A stretch of DNA of 64,000 nt from Anniella stebbinsi. Taxonomy: Eukaryota; Chordata; Lepidosauria; Squamata; Anniellidae. The notes beneath the pieces are model-generated. The model was given only the letters and a program-made list of their open reading frames with translations. It was not told the DNA's origin and did no database searches. Positions 26,627-40,879 of this stretch are shown here, one piece after another; position 1 is the stretch's first letter, and each line of letters starts with the position of its first letter. The DNA lies in contig JARDYH010000038.1 of the NCBI GenBank assembly GCA_029215795.1, forward strand, positions 92,723-156,722. The letters run 5' to 3'. Position numbers and translations under genes: made by a program.

Positions 26627-26753
26627 CCAGAGAGGCCAGGTTCCCACGATTCTCCTCCATGACTTCCTTGTGCAGAGACCTCTGGCCTGGATCCAGCAGC
26701 GCCCACTCCTCCTCCGAGAAATGCACAGACACCTCCTCAAACGACACAGAACC
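26627..26753 (-). CDS. Gene B KRAB-A exon
   Basis: A 127-bp exon, the size typical of KRAB-A exons, with acceptor CATCAG and donor CTGG|GTAAGG. It encodes [18 protein letters not shown] followed by [23 protein letters not shown]. It begins on a whole codon after the 104-bp exon and leaves one base that completes the first codon of the finger exon. KRAB-A boxes generally recruit TRIM28 to silence targets. Here the DV and MLE positions read EV and MEE, the variant seen in older KRAB domains, so TRIM28 binding is uncertain. About 7.7 kb of intron, including the DIRS element, separate it from the fingers. Confidence 0.9.
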
Positions 26754-26969
26754 CTGATGGAAGAAGAAGAAATGATGTTCTCTTTACATATTATGTAGCC
26801 ATCTATGAAGACAAGAATGGGGAGGTCCTCCTTCTGAATGCCAGAGCTTTATGAGAGACTTTCAAAGCCTTCCTAGCAGCCCTCATGGAGAGGACAAAAG
26901 GCTAAAGGGGCAGATTCTTCCAGGACCAAAGGGATGTGCAGGAGATAGAGGCACCCAGGACTTCTTTAC

Positions 26970-27073
26970 CTGCTCTGGCTGTGCAGAAACCACTTCCACT
27001 CCACCACAAAGCGAAGGAGGCCTAGAAGGATCCCCCAGTATCAGTTCATTCTCTCTGCAGGTTCTTCTGCTCC
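26970..27073 (-). CDS. Gene B 104-bp linker exon
   Basis: Acceptor CTCACAG and donor CAG|GTAAAG. Open in the required phase (SRRTCREN start) and ends on a whole codon before KRAB. Homologous to 3813-3916, 42318-42421 and 59251-59354. No recognised domain; linker between SCAN and KRAB. Confidence 0.8.
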
Positions 27074-27333
27074 CTGTGAGGAAAGCAAAGAAGGTGGGAA
27101 GGTAAGCTAACGTTCACTAGAATTTCCATTGTCATTGTTTGACTGGAATCAATGTTTGACCTCATTCCTAAACAACAGATCTTTTTGGATTGTCTAGTGA
27201 AAAAGAGATTCTCTTCCCCCTCCCTCCCCATCAAAAGGAAATCTGGCTCACGGGGAACATCAAAGCAGCTTATGCACCTCAGGTGTCATTGAGGGAGGGA
27301 GACCATGGTGGAATCGGTCCCACTAATCCTTAC

Positions 27334-27454
27334 CCAGTGAGGAGGGTCTTCCGTCACCCTCCTGCAAGTTCCACCGGTCCAGCGGCCTCTTTGTGGTGCC
27401 CGGTGGAGCCTTCTCTGCCTCAGGGAAATCTGCGCATACTTTGGCCAACATCCC
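27334..27454 (-). CDS. Gene B linker exon, shortened by 6 bp at a new acceptor
   Basis: Donor CTGG|GTAAGG as in the other genes. The ancestral acceptor (CTGTTCCAG) and about 40 bp around it are deleted. The deletion brings a pyrimidine run against AATGCAG, making a plausible new acceptor 6 bp inside the old exon. The exon becomes 121 bp, losing exactly two codons (Val-Gln) and keeping frame; it then reads GMLAKVCADFPEAEKA. Its use in real transcripts is inferred. Confidence 0.7.
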
Positions 27455-27899
27455 CTGCATTAGGGAAGGAAAGGACTGGGTCAGGTCAAGGCCAATGGCA
27501 GCGTTTCCCAATCGGTTTGCATTTTAGTGCTCCTTCTAAAGATGATCTACGGTCCAAGCCACGGAGCAATCTAAGTTGTTTCTTTGTTTAAGGATGTGAG
27601 CTTTGAGGCAAATAGTATAACTCTGGCATAAGCAAAGTGCTTGTAGGACCTTGTAGGAAAGGGAGAACCTCCCAGACATCCTGACACCCAGCATTTTCCA
27701 CTGTAAATACATCAGTTCATACATACAGACTGTATATAGCAATAGGCCTTTACAATGTATTAAAATATTTAAAGAGACCTTTCTCAATACAAAACTTTCT
27801 AATAATTCTAAAAACTTTATAGTACATCGTATTTCTTAGTGTGGCAGGACTGCAGCTGCTTGGCTGCCAAAGTAAATTGGGCTACTGATCATGTGAAGA

Positions 27900-28440
27900 A
27901 TAAATGCTTACCACCTAGGAGTTGGTAACTGTTCCATGCAGGCAATATTATCTGAAGTAAACAGGCCTGCGAGAACAGCATCCATTTGATTTAACCACAA
28001 TAAATAATTTGAGGTCATTGGCAGACTTGGCCAGTTCACGGCTCACTCTTAATTCCAGCTCATTCTTCTTATAAGGTGAAAAGAACTGGTCCCAATACCG
28101 ATCCCTCTGGGACGCCATTATTTATCTCCCTTCATAGGGAGAATTTACCATTTATTCCTGCTCTCTGCTTTCTCTGCTTTAGCCAGTTACTGATCCAGAA
28201 AAGGACCTCTCCTCTTATTCCATGACTGCTAAGTTTGCTCAGGAGTCTTTGGTGAGGAACTTCATCAGAAGCTTTTTGGAAATCCAAGTAAATAATGTCC
28301 ACTGGATCAGCCCTATCTACATGGTTCTTGTCACTCTCAAAAAACTCTAAAAGTTTAGTGAGAAAGGACTAACGTTTGAAGAAGCCATGTTGATTCTTTT
28401 TCAGTAGGGCTTGTCTGTCCTATACACTTAATAATTTAAT
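27900..28440 (-). mobile_element. CR1-like LINE RT fragment in the gene B SCAN intron
   Basis: The same fragment and position as 4750-5620, without the MITE. The intact flank ccattatttatctcc marks the empty MITE site. Confidence 0.7.
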
Positions 28441-28635
28441 TTTATAATAATAATAATAATAATAATGTATTTATTTATTACCCACCTCTCCCTCTGGATC
28501 GAGGCGGGCAACAACATCAAATATAAAATACACAAAACTGATTAAAAGCACATAAAACCAATAAATCATTAAAATACCAATAAAATACCAATAAACACGT
28601 AAAGTTCATCTGGGTAGGCCTGCCTGAAGAGCATT
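28440..28635 (-). mobile_element. SINE/LINE-tail insertion specific to gene B
   Basis: About 190 bp absent from A, D and E at this site. It starts with (TAA)n and contains the reverse complement of the cgcctcgatc tail seen at 44480-44520. The flanking atttaattt / atttaattc looks like a target-site duplication. The family is unassigned. Confidence 0.65.
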
Positions 28636-28949
28636 TAATTCTGCTTTCAACCAATTTACCTGAAACAGACATGAAGCACACCAGCATGTAAATTGGTGTT
28701 ACACTGGGGCCATTCTCCAGGCCTTTGGCACTAAGACTGATCTTAGGTAATTGATGCATCTTTTTATTAGAAGGTCCTCCAAAGTTAGTGTCTACTCTAC
28801 ATAGTACAAACAACTATACTTGTGGGAGGAAAGCATTGGAAATTGGGGCATCGCTTCCCAAGAGTTCATGCAAAAAAAAAAACCTGAGATACAATTGGGG
28901 AGTTTTAAAATTTCACTCCCTTGGAGTTCTCAGGATCAATTACTCTCAC

Positions 28950-29369
28950 CTGCTCTTTGTCCTCAGCCTGGCTCAGGAGAAAACCTTCTGCTAGGGCCAC
29001 CGCCTGGGAACTGCTCTCCGCTCCACATTCTCTAACCCAGCTCCCCAGCTCCGGGGGCAGGACAGCCAGGAACTGCTCCAGGACCACCAGGTCCAGCATC
29101 TGAGCTTTTCTGAGTCTTTCTGGCTTCAGCCACTGGCGGCAAAGGTGGTGGAGTTGGCTGCAAACCTCTCGGGGGCCCTCAGCCTCCTGGTAGCAGAAGT
29201 TCCTGAAGCGCTGGCACTCTGCGTCTGAGCTGGTATTGCTCCCAGGCTGGTTCTCCAGTACTCTTCTTTCCCAGGGCTCTGCACTGCTCCCTTCCTGGAT
29301 GATATGGGGGCCTTTTCCTGCCTCAGGGCCAGCAAGGTTTTGCTGTTTCATCTGTTCTCCCTTCTTCAT
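28950..29369 (-). CDS. Gene B SCAN-domain exon (start of protein)
   Basis: The ATG at 29369 (MKKGEQMKQ) to donor GAGCAG|GTGAGA at 28950 gives 140 codons with no interruption. The SCAN core covers about residues 51-134 ([48 protein letters not shown]). Relative to gene D it differs at several surface positions but keeps the helical leucine pattern. It probably homo- or heterodimerises with other SCAN proteins. It ends on a whole codon, matching the next exon. Confidence 0.9.
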
Positions 29370-30480
29370 CTCCGCTACAGGCAGAACTCAAAAGGTCTCC
29401 TTCTTTTGCTGCAAATTTATCTCTTTAGACAAGGACTGTCCTGTAGGAATTCAAATGGAGAGCTGCAAAAATTACAAAGAAATACATTTGTACGCTATGC
29501 AAAATACACAACACTTTCATAGTGATTTTAAATGTACAGATCGTGTGTATGTTGTATGTTTTTGCTGTTTTAATTTTTGTATATTGTTTTTAATTGTTTT
29601 TAATCCTATGTAAACCGCCCAGAGAGCTTCGGCTATGGGGCGGTATACAAATGTAATAAATAATAATAATAATAAATAATACTTGCTAAGGCGTGTTAGA
29701 AAAGAATTTTAAAAGATTACTCGGCTCAACTAGCAGCAGTTGAATTGTTATTTAGCTCTAATTAAACTTCCACCCGTCCAAACTAGTTCAATGCAACATT
29801 AAAAGCTTTCTGCTACATAACATTATAGTCTAAACTTTTGAAGAAAAGGGAGGAAAGAGAGCGGGGATCACGTGGAATTAAAAGGAAGGCACAGATTCAT
29901 AGCCCAAGCTAGAGATCTGAAGAACAGGACGTTGCAAACCCAGAGGAAAGTTGAAAGAGACTTCTCTTAGAATCCAAGGTGTAGAACTTGGCCAAGATTA
30001 GTTAGGAAAAATGAATCCAGGTAGAAATTGGAGAGGGTGTTTTAAAATGGAAAAGAGTAGTGAAGTCTGAGCTCTCAGAAAGAAGGCAAACTTGTAAACT
30101 GTGGCCCAAAGCCAGCAAAGATCGGTTAGCAAAACTTGGAGCTATGCGAAACAGAATGACAGAAAGAGAACGGGATCAAAGGTCCGTCCTTCTCTTATGT
30201 TTCAGTCTCTTTTTGATTCACCGACTCCCCTAAACTTTCTTGGCTTCCAATTACCTCTTTTCTTTCTTTTTTAGTTGTCCACTAGAAATTTGGTTCAGTA
30301 GCAGTGAACGACATATTGGGTTGGAAGACAGTATTTTCTCAGTTTGAGGCAGCTGCTGTTATGTCACGCCTCAGAAGGGTACATGGGAAGATTATGGACT
30401 CCCGGAGCCGCTAGCTGTGAGGAGTAACACACATTGCAACTTCTCATTGTGGCCTGTTGCTAAGAGTTATACGATCTGGA
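29370..30480. other. 5' flank of gene B
   Basis: Homologous to 45515-46690, but about 270 bp present in A and D are missing at about 29466. An L2-like 3' tail (29530-29680, cctatgtaaaccgcccagag, cggtatacaaatg, TAA repeat) is inserted here only. No coding region. Confidence 0.7.
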
Positions 30481-31400
30481 GAGAAACCAGATGATTTTTA
30501 CTTTGGATCAATTAAGAGGTCCAGACGACGCGTTTCTGTACTATTCTGATTTGTGTGTTTAATATAATTCACCTACTACAGCTGAATGGCAATACTTGCA
30601 ACTGAAATACATGCTGGAATCTAGGTTTGGTCCAGCTGCTTTTACTGCCTCAGAGCTTCCTTACTGTTAGAAACACTTATAATAGCTGAACTGACACATC
30701 GATCCGCAACCCATATATATATATATATATATATAGTAGCAGTAAATACATATGACCCCCATCCCCCCAGTTTAAGACAGTATTGGAATAGAGAATTGGA
30801 GTGCCCTATCTTGCCTAATCAATGGACGGGTGTCCTAGCAGCTGTATCCAAAACTCCTATGGATCTCAGGTTCTGTCTTATTCAGCAAAAACAGTAGTTT
30901 CGTGTTTACTGGACTCCACAACATCTTTTTAATAAGAGTTTGTCTAACTTGCACAGTTGTTGGAGATTCAATGCACCTAATGCTTCTTTATCTCAGATGT
31001 TTTGGCAAGGCCCAGTAGTCACCTCCTTTGGGAAGGAAGTTAGAATAAGGATAAACTTTGTGCTAAAACAATCTCTAATATGGAACGATGTGCAGGTTCT
31101 TCTAAATCACCTACCAGCTTCTTGGAATTAACACAAGGTCAGCGCAAATGGATCTTCAGAGCCCTTCTGACCGACAAAAGCCTTATATTATCACTTTGGA
31201 AGGATAAATGTGCGCCATCAATAATGCAATGGACTGAGGACCTAATAACACTATCAACTTTTGAACGGGTGCTATACAGGCGCAACACGCAAGTGGATAA
31301 ATGGTTTGGATATTTGGTCTGCTTTTCTCAAAACCTATGTATAAGTCTATCCCTTTTTCTTTCCTTTTTATTTACAAATGGTATACTTGAAAAAACAAAC
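30480..31400 (+). mobile_element. L1-like ORF2 fragment with an empty nested-L1 site
   Basis: The plus-strand translation resembles the L1 ORF2 C-terminal half (NRELECP, then a decayed CWRF-type motif, FRALLTDKSLILSLWKDK), with many stops. A (TA)n run at 30714-30736 interrupts it. At about 31219-31236 it has the uninterrupted aataatgcaatggactgagg. The paralogous copy at 47406-48158 carries an L1 inserted at this exact site. Confidence 0.7.
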
Positions 31401-31730
31401 AACATTCCTAAGAAAAACAGGGCTGCTTAGGAAGCATGATTTCCCTCCCAATCCGTTCCATGGCTTCCTTCTAAGCCCTCTCTGGTCCCAGCACTTGAAC
31501 CCCAAAAGGGACCCGACGAAGAGTGATTTCTACTCACTCTGAGGATGTGAAGAGCAAGCTCACTTCATAAAGAAAAGCAGGACATACTAAAACAAATGAC
31601 AATTCTTGGCTATCGGAAAACCATACTTGCTCATGGGGCAAAAAGAAAGGTAATGAAAGTACTGTGGCCATAGGGAGACATAGGATGGTACTTGCCCAAG
31701 GGGAAAATATATTTGCCCATAGGGAAACCT

Positions 31731-32290
31731 AGTAGAACCTCACAGGGTCCCATAGGAATGGGGGACCCTCCTCCTCCTCCTCCTCCTCCTCCTCCTCCTC
31801 CTCCTCCTCCTCGCGCCTGGCTCTACTATCAGGGGTCCTTGGGAATGGCCATAGGGAAGCAGCAGAGGCTGAGACAGGCGCCCCCTCCCCCCCATATCTC
31901 CTGCCTTCCCTTCCAGGGTCCCCCGAGAATGGGTCTTCAGTGGGTGCCCCAAGTGGGGGTGGGGGCAGGGGTCTCTCTCTCCCCCCCACCCTCCCCCTGC
32001 CTCCCTCCCTCCTCTGCTCCTGCCCTGGGGGCTCCTTCCCCCCTCCTCCCCCCAGAGATCCCCCCATGCATTTTGCACCCACCGGCTCCTTTGCAGGGGA
32101 AGAAGAGGCTGCAGATGGCGGACAGGCGATGGAGGTGGGGCAGGAGGGGAATCCCAGGCTCCTTTGCCATGGGGAGGGGCAGGAAGTGTGGGGCGGGAAG
32201 GGAGGGGGCCTCATCCAGCCTCGGCTCTTCATGGCCTCTCTAGGACGCAGCCCCCTCTCGTTCTCTTTAACCCTTACATGGACTCAGCCC
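31731..32290 (-). promoter_or_regulatory. GC-rich block: candidate promoter and exon 1 of gene B
   Basis: Includes a (CCT)n microsatellite at 31767-31812 and a G/A-rich minus strand. It is homologous to 7960-8520. The candidate donor GCCG|GTGGGT at 32083 corresponds to the perfect donor at 8328 upstream of gene A. The proline-rich reading frame across it is a product of the CCT repeat. Promoter role is inferred from position and conservation. Confidence 0.4.
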
Positions 32291-33190
32291 TAAAGAGCTG
32301 CAGAGGCGCCTCCTGGCAGAGAATGAATGAAATGGAATGAAAGAGGGCTGAGGTCACTGTATCCTTATTTCTTTGAAAAACCAAAACCTTGTAAAACCTA
32401 TTTTAAAGCTCCGGGTGTTGGAGAAGACAGGAACAAGATCCCTCATGCATTGCTAACATGGACATTGTCACTGTGGTCTCTGGGACTGACTTGAGTGAGG
32501 CAGATGTGCTCACGTGGCAAGATCATTCTGTGACCCAAGAACGAGCCCTGTGGCAACATCAGCCGGATGGCCTTGGACAGAACCGAAGCCCAGGGAAGGA
32601 CCTACTTGAATGCAGATGAAGTCAATGGTGATGAGGCCAGGATCCCGTAGTTCCTCAATATTCTCAACCCAAGTGCTTTGCCCCACCAAGCAAGCTGACT
32701 CCGATAAAGGGCGCTGTGGTCATCCTGCTAAGGAAGGTGGAAGTGAACCATGCTCTCATCCATGGCACAAGGCCCACCATGCTTGCCATGTGCAACTACT
32801 GTCTGCCTCAGGAAGCCCTCACTGGACAGGCGGAGGGCCAGCAGAGCATCCCTTTTCTTCTCAGAGGCAGATTCAATTGTAGGGCACATCTTGCACATAT
32901 CCTGAGAAGCCCCTATACTTGGGAAAATGGGGCTCTAACACCCCCCTTTGAAAAAGTGGAGAAGCCATGCCATAATAATAATAATAATTAATATCTGGGG
33001 CATGTTCAGAACCTCCCCATTCAATGTCCATTCTTTAGTTTGCAATATATTTGTTAATGTTTAATGTGCCATACAGCTCTTTGCGGGTCCACATATAAGA
33101 TTAATCTCTGATCAGGGGACACATTGGCTTACAGGGTTACCTTGATCATGTAACTGTGATCATGGAAGATGCTGCCTCCAGGAAACGTTC
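32291..33190. other. Low-copy sequence of unknown nature
   Basis: Outside its copy at 49479-50378 I see no relative in the window. Several partly open frames on both strands are broken by stops. A (TAA)n run is at 32973-32990. It may be a decayed exon or processed pseudogene, but I do not recognise a protein. Confidence 0.4.
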
Positions 33191-33892
33191 CTTCCCCAGA
33201 GAGACATGATGTCGGGGCTTTTCTGCCACATTTTGAGCACTCCATGCTTGTGTGAATTATCTATGGGTCATTATAGTTGGATTGGTTAAATATTCTTCTC
33301 TAATTGTATTCTTTCTGCTGGAATTGAGTCTTTTGAAATGAGGCTCTCCTGAGAGGTTTCCACATATTTCAGTCACTCTTAGAATTTACTAGACTCTCCC
33401 TATGTGTGACCTCCAGGCCTTTGCTATGATGGAGGCTCATTGCACACTCTTTGAGCATTGATGGAGCCTTTGGCTGTATGAATTCTTTGATGCCAGTTAA
33501 TATGTCTAGTATTGACAGAAGCGCTTTTCCCTTCTGAGCACTGAAAGGGCTTCTCCCCTGTATGGATACTTTGATGGGATGTAAGGCTTACACTATGACT
33601 GAAAATCTGTCCACACTCTTAAACATTCTCCCCAGTGTGAACTATTCCATGGGTTTTAAGGTGTGAACTGAGAGTGAAGCTCTTTTTCCACCTACTGAGC
33701 ACTGATAGGGCTTCTCCCCTGTGAGACCTTTTCCACATGCAAAGCATTTTAAAGGATTCACACACACCTGTTTGTCTCCTTTGATGCAACTTCAGGTGGC
33801 TGCTCTGACCGAAACTTTTTTTTACCCTCTGAGCATTTATAGGTCTTCTCACCTCAGTGAAGTCTTTGATGCTGCTTCAATTGTGGGTTATC
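33191..33892 (-). pseudogene. Zinc-finger relic 3' of the D unit
   Basis: Remnants of about five fingers with stops and frameshifts ([30 protein letters not shown]). Same position and L2 junction as the relic at 13290-13728. Confidence 0.75.
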
Positions 33893-35365
33893 ACTGAAAT
33901 TCTTTTATTTATTGATTTACAATATTTATTTGCAATACTTACATACCACTTCCCATCCACAATTTCAGAGTGGTGAACAAATGGATTAAGAGAGTAAAAA
34001 CAGCATAAAAACATATCAATATGTTTATTTAAAATAACAGAGTTCAGATAAAATCCATGGCCGGTCATTCAGGGAAAGGTGACTGGAACAACAATATTTT
34101 TAGGAGATGCTGGAAGAATCAAAACATTGGCACCTGCCTGACCTCCAGAGGCCGGGAGTTCCACAGGAAGGGGGCCATTACACCGAAGGCTCTTCACCAT
34201 AGGTCCAGGTGGAACCACCAGGAACTTACCCTCAGATGACTTCAGTGACAGGGCAGGTTGATAGGGGGGAAGGCGCTCTCTCAGGTATCTGGGTTCCAAG
34301 GGGTTTAGGGCTTTCTACAATAGTACTAGGACTTTAATTGTGGCCTGGTGGAAAATAGGCAGCCAGTGAAGTTTCCTCAGCAAAGGAGTTGCAGGCCGGA
34401 AAGGAGCAGCTCCTGACAACAGCCGAGCTGCTGCATTCTGCACTACCTCCAGCTTCCGGGGCAGCTTTAAGTGCAGCCCCACACCAAGCCCATTGCAGTA
34501 ATCCAGCCTGGAGGCTACTAATGCCTGTTACACTGTCCAGGAGGGGCCGTAGCTGGCGAACAAGGGAAAGCTGGTAAAAGGCACTCTAAGACACCATAGC
34601 CACTTGGGCCTCCAGCGACACAGATGAATCTAAAAGTACCCTGAAACTATGATCCTGATCTTTCACAGGAATTAAAATTAAAAAACAGCAAAGTCAAAAG
34701 ACTAAATAAAATACTGGGGAAATGAAAAGATCTTCACCAGGCATCGGAAAGAGTACAACGTAGGTGCCAGGTGAGCCTCTCTGGGGAGCTCATTCCACAA
34801 CCAGGGAACCACAGCAAAAAAAGGCCCTCCTCCTGGTAGCCCCCTGCCTCGCTTCCTTTGACAGGGGCTCACAGAGAAGGACTATAGACGATTGAATCAG
34901 GCCCAGACCTGGACTGGCAACCAGTGAAGCTGGAAAAGTACTAGCCTAATGCGGTCTCGTTGGCCAGTCCCTGTGAACAATCTCATAACCCTGTTTTGGA
35001 CTAGCTGAAGTTTCTGGACCGTTTTCAAAGGCAGCCCCACGTAGAACACATTGCAATAATCCACCCAAGAGCTTGTCAGAGCATGGATCACAGTAGCTAG
35101 GCTGACTCTGTCCAGATGAGGGTGCAGTTGGCAATGGGGCAGACGGGGACATCAGACGCCTCAACTGGAGTTGCGCTAACAACAGTGTCAAGCTTGTTGT
35201 GCAGAGAAGCAATTTTGTCCTCAAAGTGAGATGCAGAAAGGTCACAGTGGGTCTTTGACTGGGACAGGGCCCCATTGGCTGGGGAGGGTGTGAACACCCC
35301 ACAGACCACCTGGAAGAACTCCGCTGGATGGCTACTCAAGGACGCAACGGAGGCAGCCAAATACG
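33893..35365 (-). mobile_element. L2-like LINE fragments
   Basis: The minus strand shows conserved ORF2 C-terminal text (VDYCNVFYVGLPLKTVQKL, QLVQNRVMRLFTGT, FQLHWLPV) plus a preceding piece (35097-35360). At least two insertions or internal rearrangements are present, all decayed. Confidence 0.75.
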
Positions 35366-36059
35366 CCTTCTTTGCTGCCCGTGTGATGCCACCCCCTCTG
35401 AGCCTCCTCTATGGGGTCCCAACTATGGGGTGGGGCATCAGAATACTGCACTCGGACCCTGTGACACACTGACCCTTCCTGGTCTCACAGCAGCCAGCCC
35501 AGCCCTCTCTATTTTCCCTTCTCCTTCCCCACTGACACCGTTGACCACTGTGCCCTGCCTCACGTACCCCAATGATCCACTCCAGTTTGTGAGACAGAAA
35601 GAACTATTTATAAGCAATAAGTCAGGTGACGCAGTTACAAAGCTTATGGTTTCATCAGGTTTAAATGCTGGTTCGTTTCATAAGGTTCCAACTGCAATCC
35701 TGCCTATGCTACCCACTAGTCTACACTCTCTCCTCCCAGTCCCTCTGTTCCCAAAATAATGAAAGCTGTTGTTCCTACACTTTCTCTCTCGACCCTTCGC
35801 AGACAAACCCCAAACTCAACTCCACTCCTTCACTACTACCAGCCAATCCAGACCTTTGAACCACCAGCCAATCAGCATTCACGTCACATTATCTTCATTC
35901 ACTCCCCCCTCCCAATAGCTTTCGAGACTTACCAGCCTAGTATTTGGAATCACACAGCACCGAAATCTTCAATGGCAAACCGTATTAAAACCTCACAACT
36001 GCTGACATCGTATCAATAACTGCCAATGAACAGCAAAACATCACAGCCCGTGCTGCCAA
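35366..36059. other. Intergenic, nothing assigned
   Basis: Pyrimidine-rich DNA without a recognised gene, repeated with three or four substitutions at 52554-53247. Confidence 0.5.
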
Positions 36060-36365
36060 TCAACAGGCACGATTCTGCGCTCTAGAGGGGGCTCGGTCAT
36101 CTTCGCTCCGAGTCTTACGCCATTTGCGCCCCAGCCCACGGCCAGCCCATTTCACGGACCACAGCTCCCCAGTATCCCAAGGGGCAGAGCGGGCTCTCCA
36201 GGGCTGACGGGGGCACTCAGGTGCAGTCACCTCAATAGCCCCCCGCATCTCGCTCTTCCACAGTGAGGCCGGGGCTTCGGCTGGATCACCACCTCTCTTC
36301 ACTGGAAAATCCCCAGGAGCATTCATAAATCCATTGGATTCCATCAGTCTAGTGGGGCGGACCAT
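36060..36365 (-). mobile_element. L2-like LINE linker fragment
   Basis: An open minus-strand piece with APECPRQPWRARSAPWDT and RKWRKTRSEDDRA. Homologous to 1434-1742. A decayed finger follows on its right (36420-36470). Confidence 0.6.
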
Positions 36366-36953
36366 TCGTCTGGGTCCCCACCCCTACAAGAGGGAAGAAA
36401 TGCTGTGAGGTCAAATCTCACCAGGAAAGGGCTTCTCTCCCGTAGGACTTCTTTGATGCAAGTCACACTGTGGCTGAATTCGGAAAACACATTAGTCAAT
36501 GGTGGGTTCAGTAACCAATTCAAAGTTGGTTATTTTGTGGGTACTCCCCACACAACATGTTCCTACACAACTGTGGGTGGTTGGGGCTGGTTTTGAGTGA
36601 ACTAATAGTGAACCCGGCATTTGCCTGACACAGCCCCCCCCCTCTCCTCCCTCAGTCCTCCCAGTTCTATCCCAGCAGCCTCTGCAAGTTGCACCAATTG
36701 CAGCCGCTCTTGCCGCCTGCCTCTATGGGCTTGTATTTTAACCCACTCACCACATGCCATTAACCCACTCCCCCCCTCCACACAACACTTTAAAAAACTG
36801 GCTTCGAGCTAAACAATCTGCAAGCCAGTTCTTCTCTCAGCTCCTTTTTGGGGCCGAATAGCATACCGTCAGTAGTTTGTGAGCGGTGTGTTACCCTCCA
36901 CACAACACAATAAGCAACACAACTGACGATTGTTCCCCCCCCCCCAGTTGCTT
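36366..36953. other. Decayed finger and 3' flank of gene D
   Basis: Contains a finger relic (36400-36480) and a stretch (36830-36950) matching 16160-16265 3' of gene B, ending in a C run and agttgctt. Confidence 0.6.
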
Positions 36954-38027
36954 TTTTTTTGGATTAATTTTTTTTTATTTCAATAACATAAAAAACATAA
37001 AAACATAAAAACAAGACTCACAAAACAAACAACAACTAAAAGGACCCCCTACTTTCCCACAACCCTTTATATAAATTCTTTTAAGCACAAAGAAGAAGGA
37101 GAGCAAAGGAAAACAAAACCATCCTCCCCTTTTCTCTTCATTCTCAAAAGTTGCTAAAACAAACTTCAGTATTATTAAATCCCCCTTATATCTCTTCTTA
37201 AAACCCTCCTCTCCTCTCTTACTCAGTTATTCATCATTGTTATGAAAAATTATTAAAACAAAAGTTATTAAAACAAACCCCCTTATATCTTCCTTATTAC
37301 TCTCTTCCCCTCTCTTACTTAATTATAGAATTAAACAAACCCTGCTATTACATCATTATTGTCTTAATATTCATAGCTTCAGCAAAGTTTCCAGTCCAAT
37401 CTACAATTATTTCATTATTCATTATCATTATCATTCCATTATCATCATTATCATTCCATACCGCTTCTGTCTCAACAGCTTTTAAATCTATTCTTATTCA
37501 TACCCAATGTTTATTACTTCATCAAACAGCTTTAAAAATTATCAAGACAAACTTACCCAAAAATTATAAGCTTAAACCAACCCTGCTATTACATAAAACT
37601 TCTTTACTGCATATTTCATTATTTTCTTCAGCAAAGCTTTCAATCCAATCTGCAATCCTGTTATACAAATATCTAATACTTGTTGCTTCAATCATTATTC
37701 ATTATTATTATCATTCCATTATCATCATTGTCTCAACAACTTTCAAATCCATTCTTAATCATACTATATATCCCTCTAGTAATAATAATATAAAAATAAC
37801 CTCAATAAAAAATAGAAAGGGAGAAGGAAAAAAAGAAAGATAAACATAGAAAGCACAAGAAATGAAGAGAGGGAAAAAAAGCATGCCCCACAAGAGTCCA
37901 GAAGACTCATCTTTCTTGCCGAGTTTTCCAGAGTCTGTTCATAAATCTTCATAAATCTTTCTCCAATCTCCTATATCTTCCAAGTCTCAACTCAGTCTTG
38001 TATAAAATCCTTCCAATCTTCCAGCAT
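36954..38027 (-). mobile_element. Non-LTR retrotransposon insertion (5'-truncated) with target duplication
   Basis: A 1.07-kb AT-rich insert with a poly-A tail on the minus strand (poly-T after 36954). It is flanked by a C run plus (a)gttgctt on both sides (36936-36953 and 38028-38047). Gene B has the uninterrupted site at about 16255-16272. The insert has repeated tcattatcattcc units and no clear ORF. It is L1-like by structure; family not assigned. Confidence 0.75.
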
Positions 38028-38040
38028 CCCCCCCCCCCCC

Positions 38041-38177
38041 GTTGCTTAATGTGTTGTCCAAATTTAGCCAGTGTGTTCCGACGAAAGCACTTTCCACATA
38101 CAAAGCATTCATAGCGCTTCTCACCTGAATGGCTCATTTGATGTGAAGCAAGATGCAATTGCTGACTGAATCACTTT
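38041..38177 (-). pseudogene. Relic C-terminal fingers of gene D
   Basis: After the stop the shifted frame reads decayed fingers ([24 protein letters not shown]) with internal stops, homologous to 1750-1891. Confidence 0.75.
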
Positions 38178-40475
<2,298 letters not shown>

Positions 40476-40879
40476 TTAGATGTCCTCTGATGATCAATAG
40501 AACGGAGAACTAGAGTGGCATACATACAGCACTTTCATATTGATATAGAATAACTCTTACTTACAAAGTAGCTCAAACAATAACTGGTACAACATTAAAT
40601 ACTGTAAAAACAAAATGCACTGAAAATCTGCCATTTTGTCCTAGCTGATTCTTGAACAGGGAACTGAAAAGTAGGAACCTTGAGAGAAAGTGACTGTGTC
40701 ATCTTCAAATCCAGGGTAGCAAGGGCCCTGAAAACAAAGCTTAGTTGGCAATGGACATTGGACCTTAAGAAAGCCAACTTCAAAAAGCTCAGAGAAAGTT
40801 TGGTTCAGACCCCATAGCACAAAATTAAGAAGGAAAACAGAGTTCAAGAGGGATGGGAGATCCTGAAACTCTAAAATTC

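Noticed and set aside
26533..26757. Plus-strand frame opposite the KRAB exon of gene B
   Set aside because: The opposite strand has the conserved KRAB box and consensus splice sites.
31692..32243. Proline-rich reading frame (and poly-Glu/poly-Arg frames opposite)
   Set aside because: The runs come from the (CCT)n microsatellite; the frame is in a GC-rich non-coding block and is not kept in the related block at 7960-8520.
32610..32991. Possible small protein gene in two overlapping frames
   Set aside because: No splice context, no recognised domain, frames end by chance at microsatellites.
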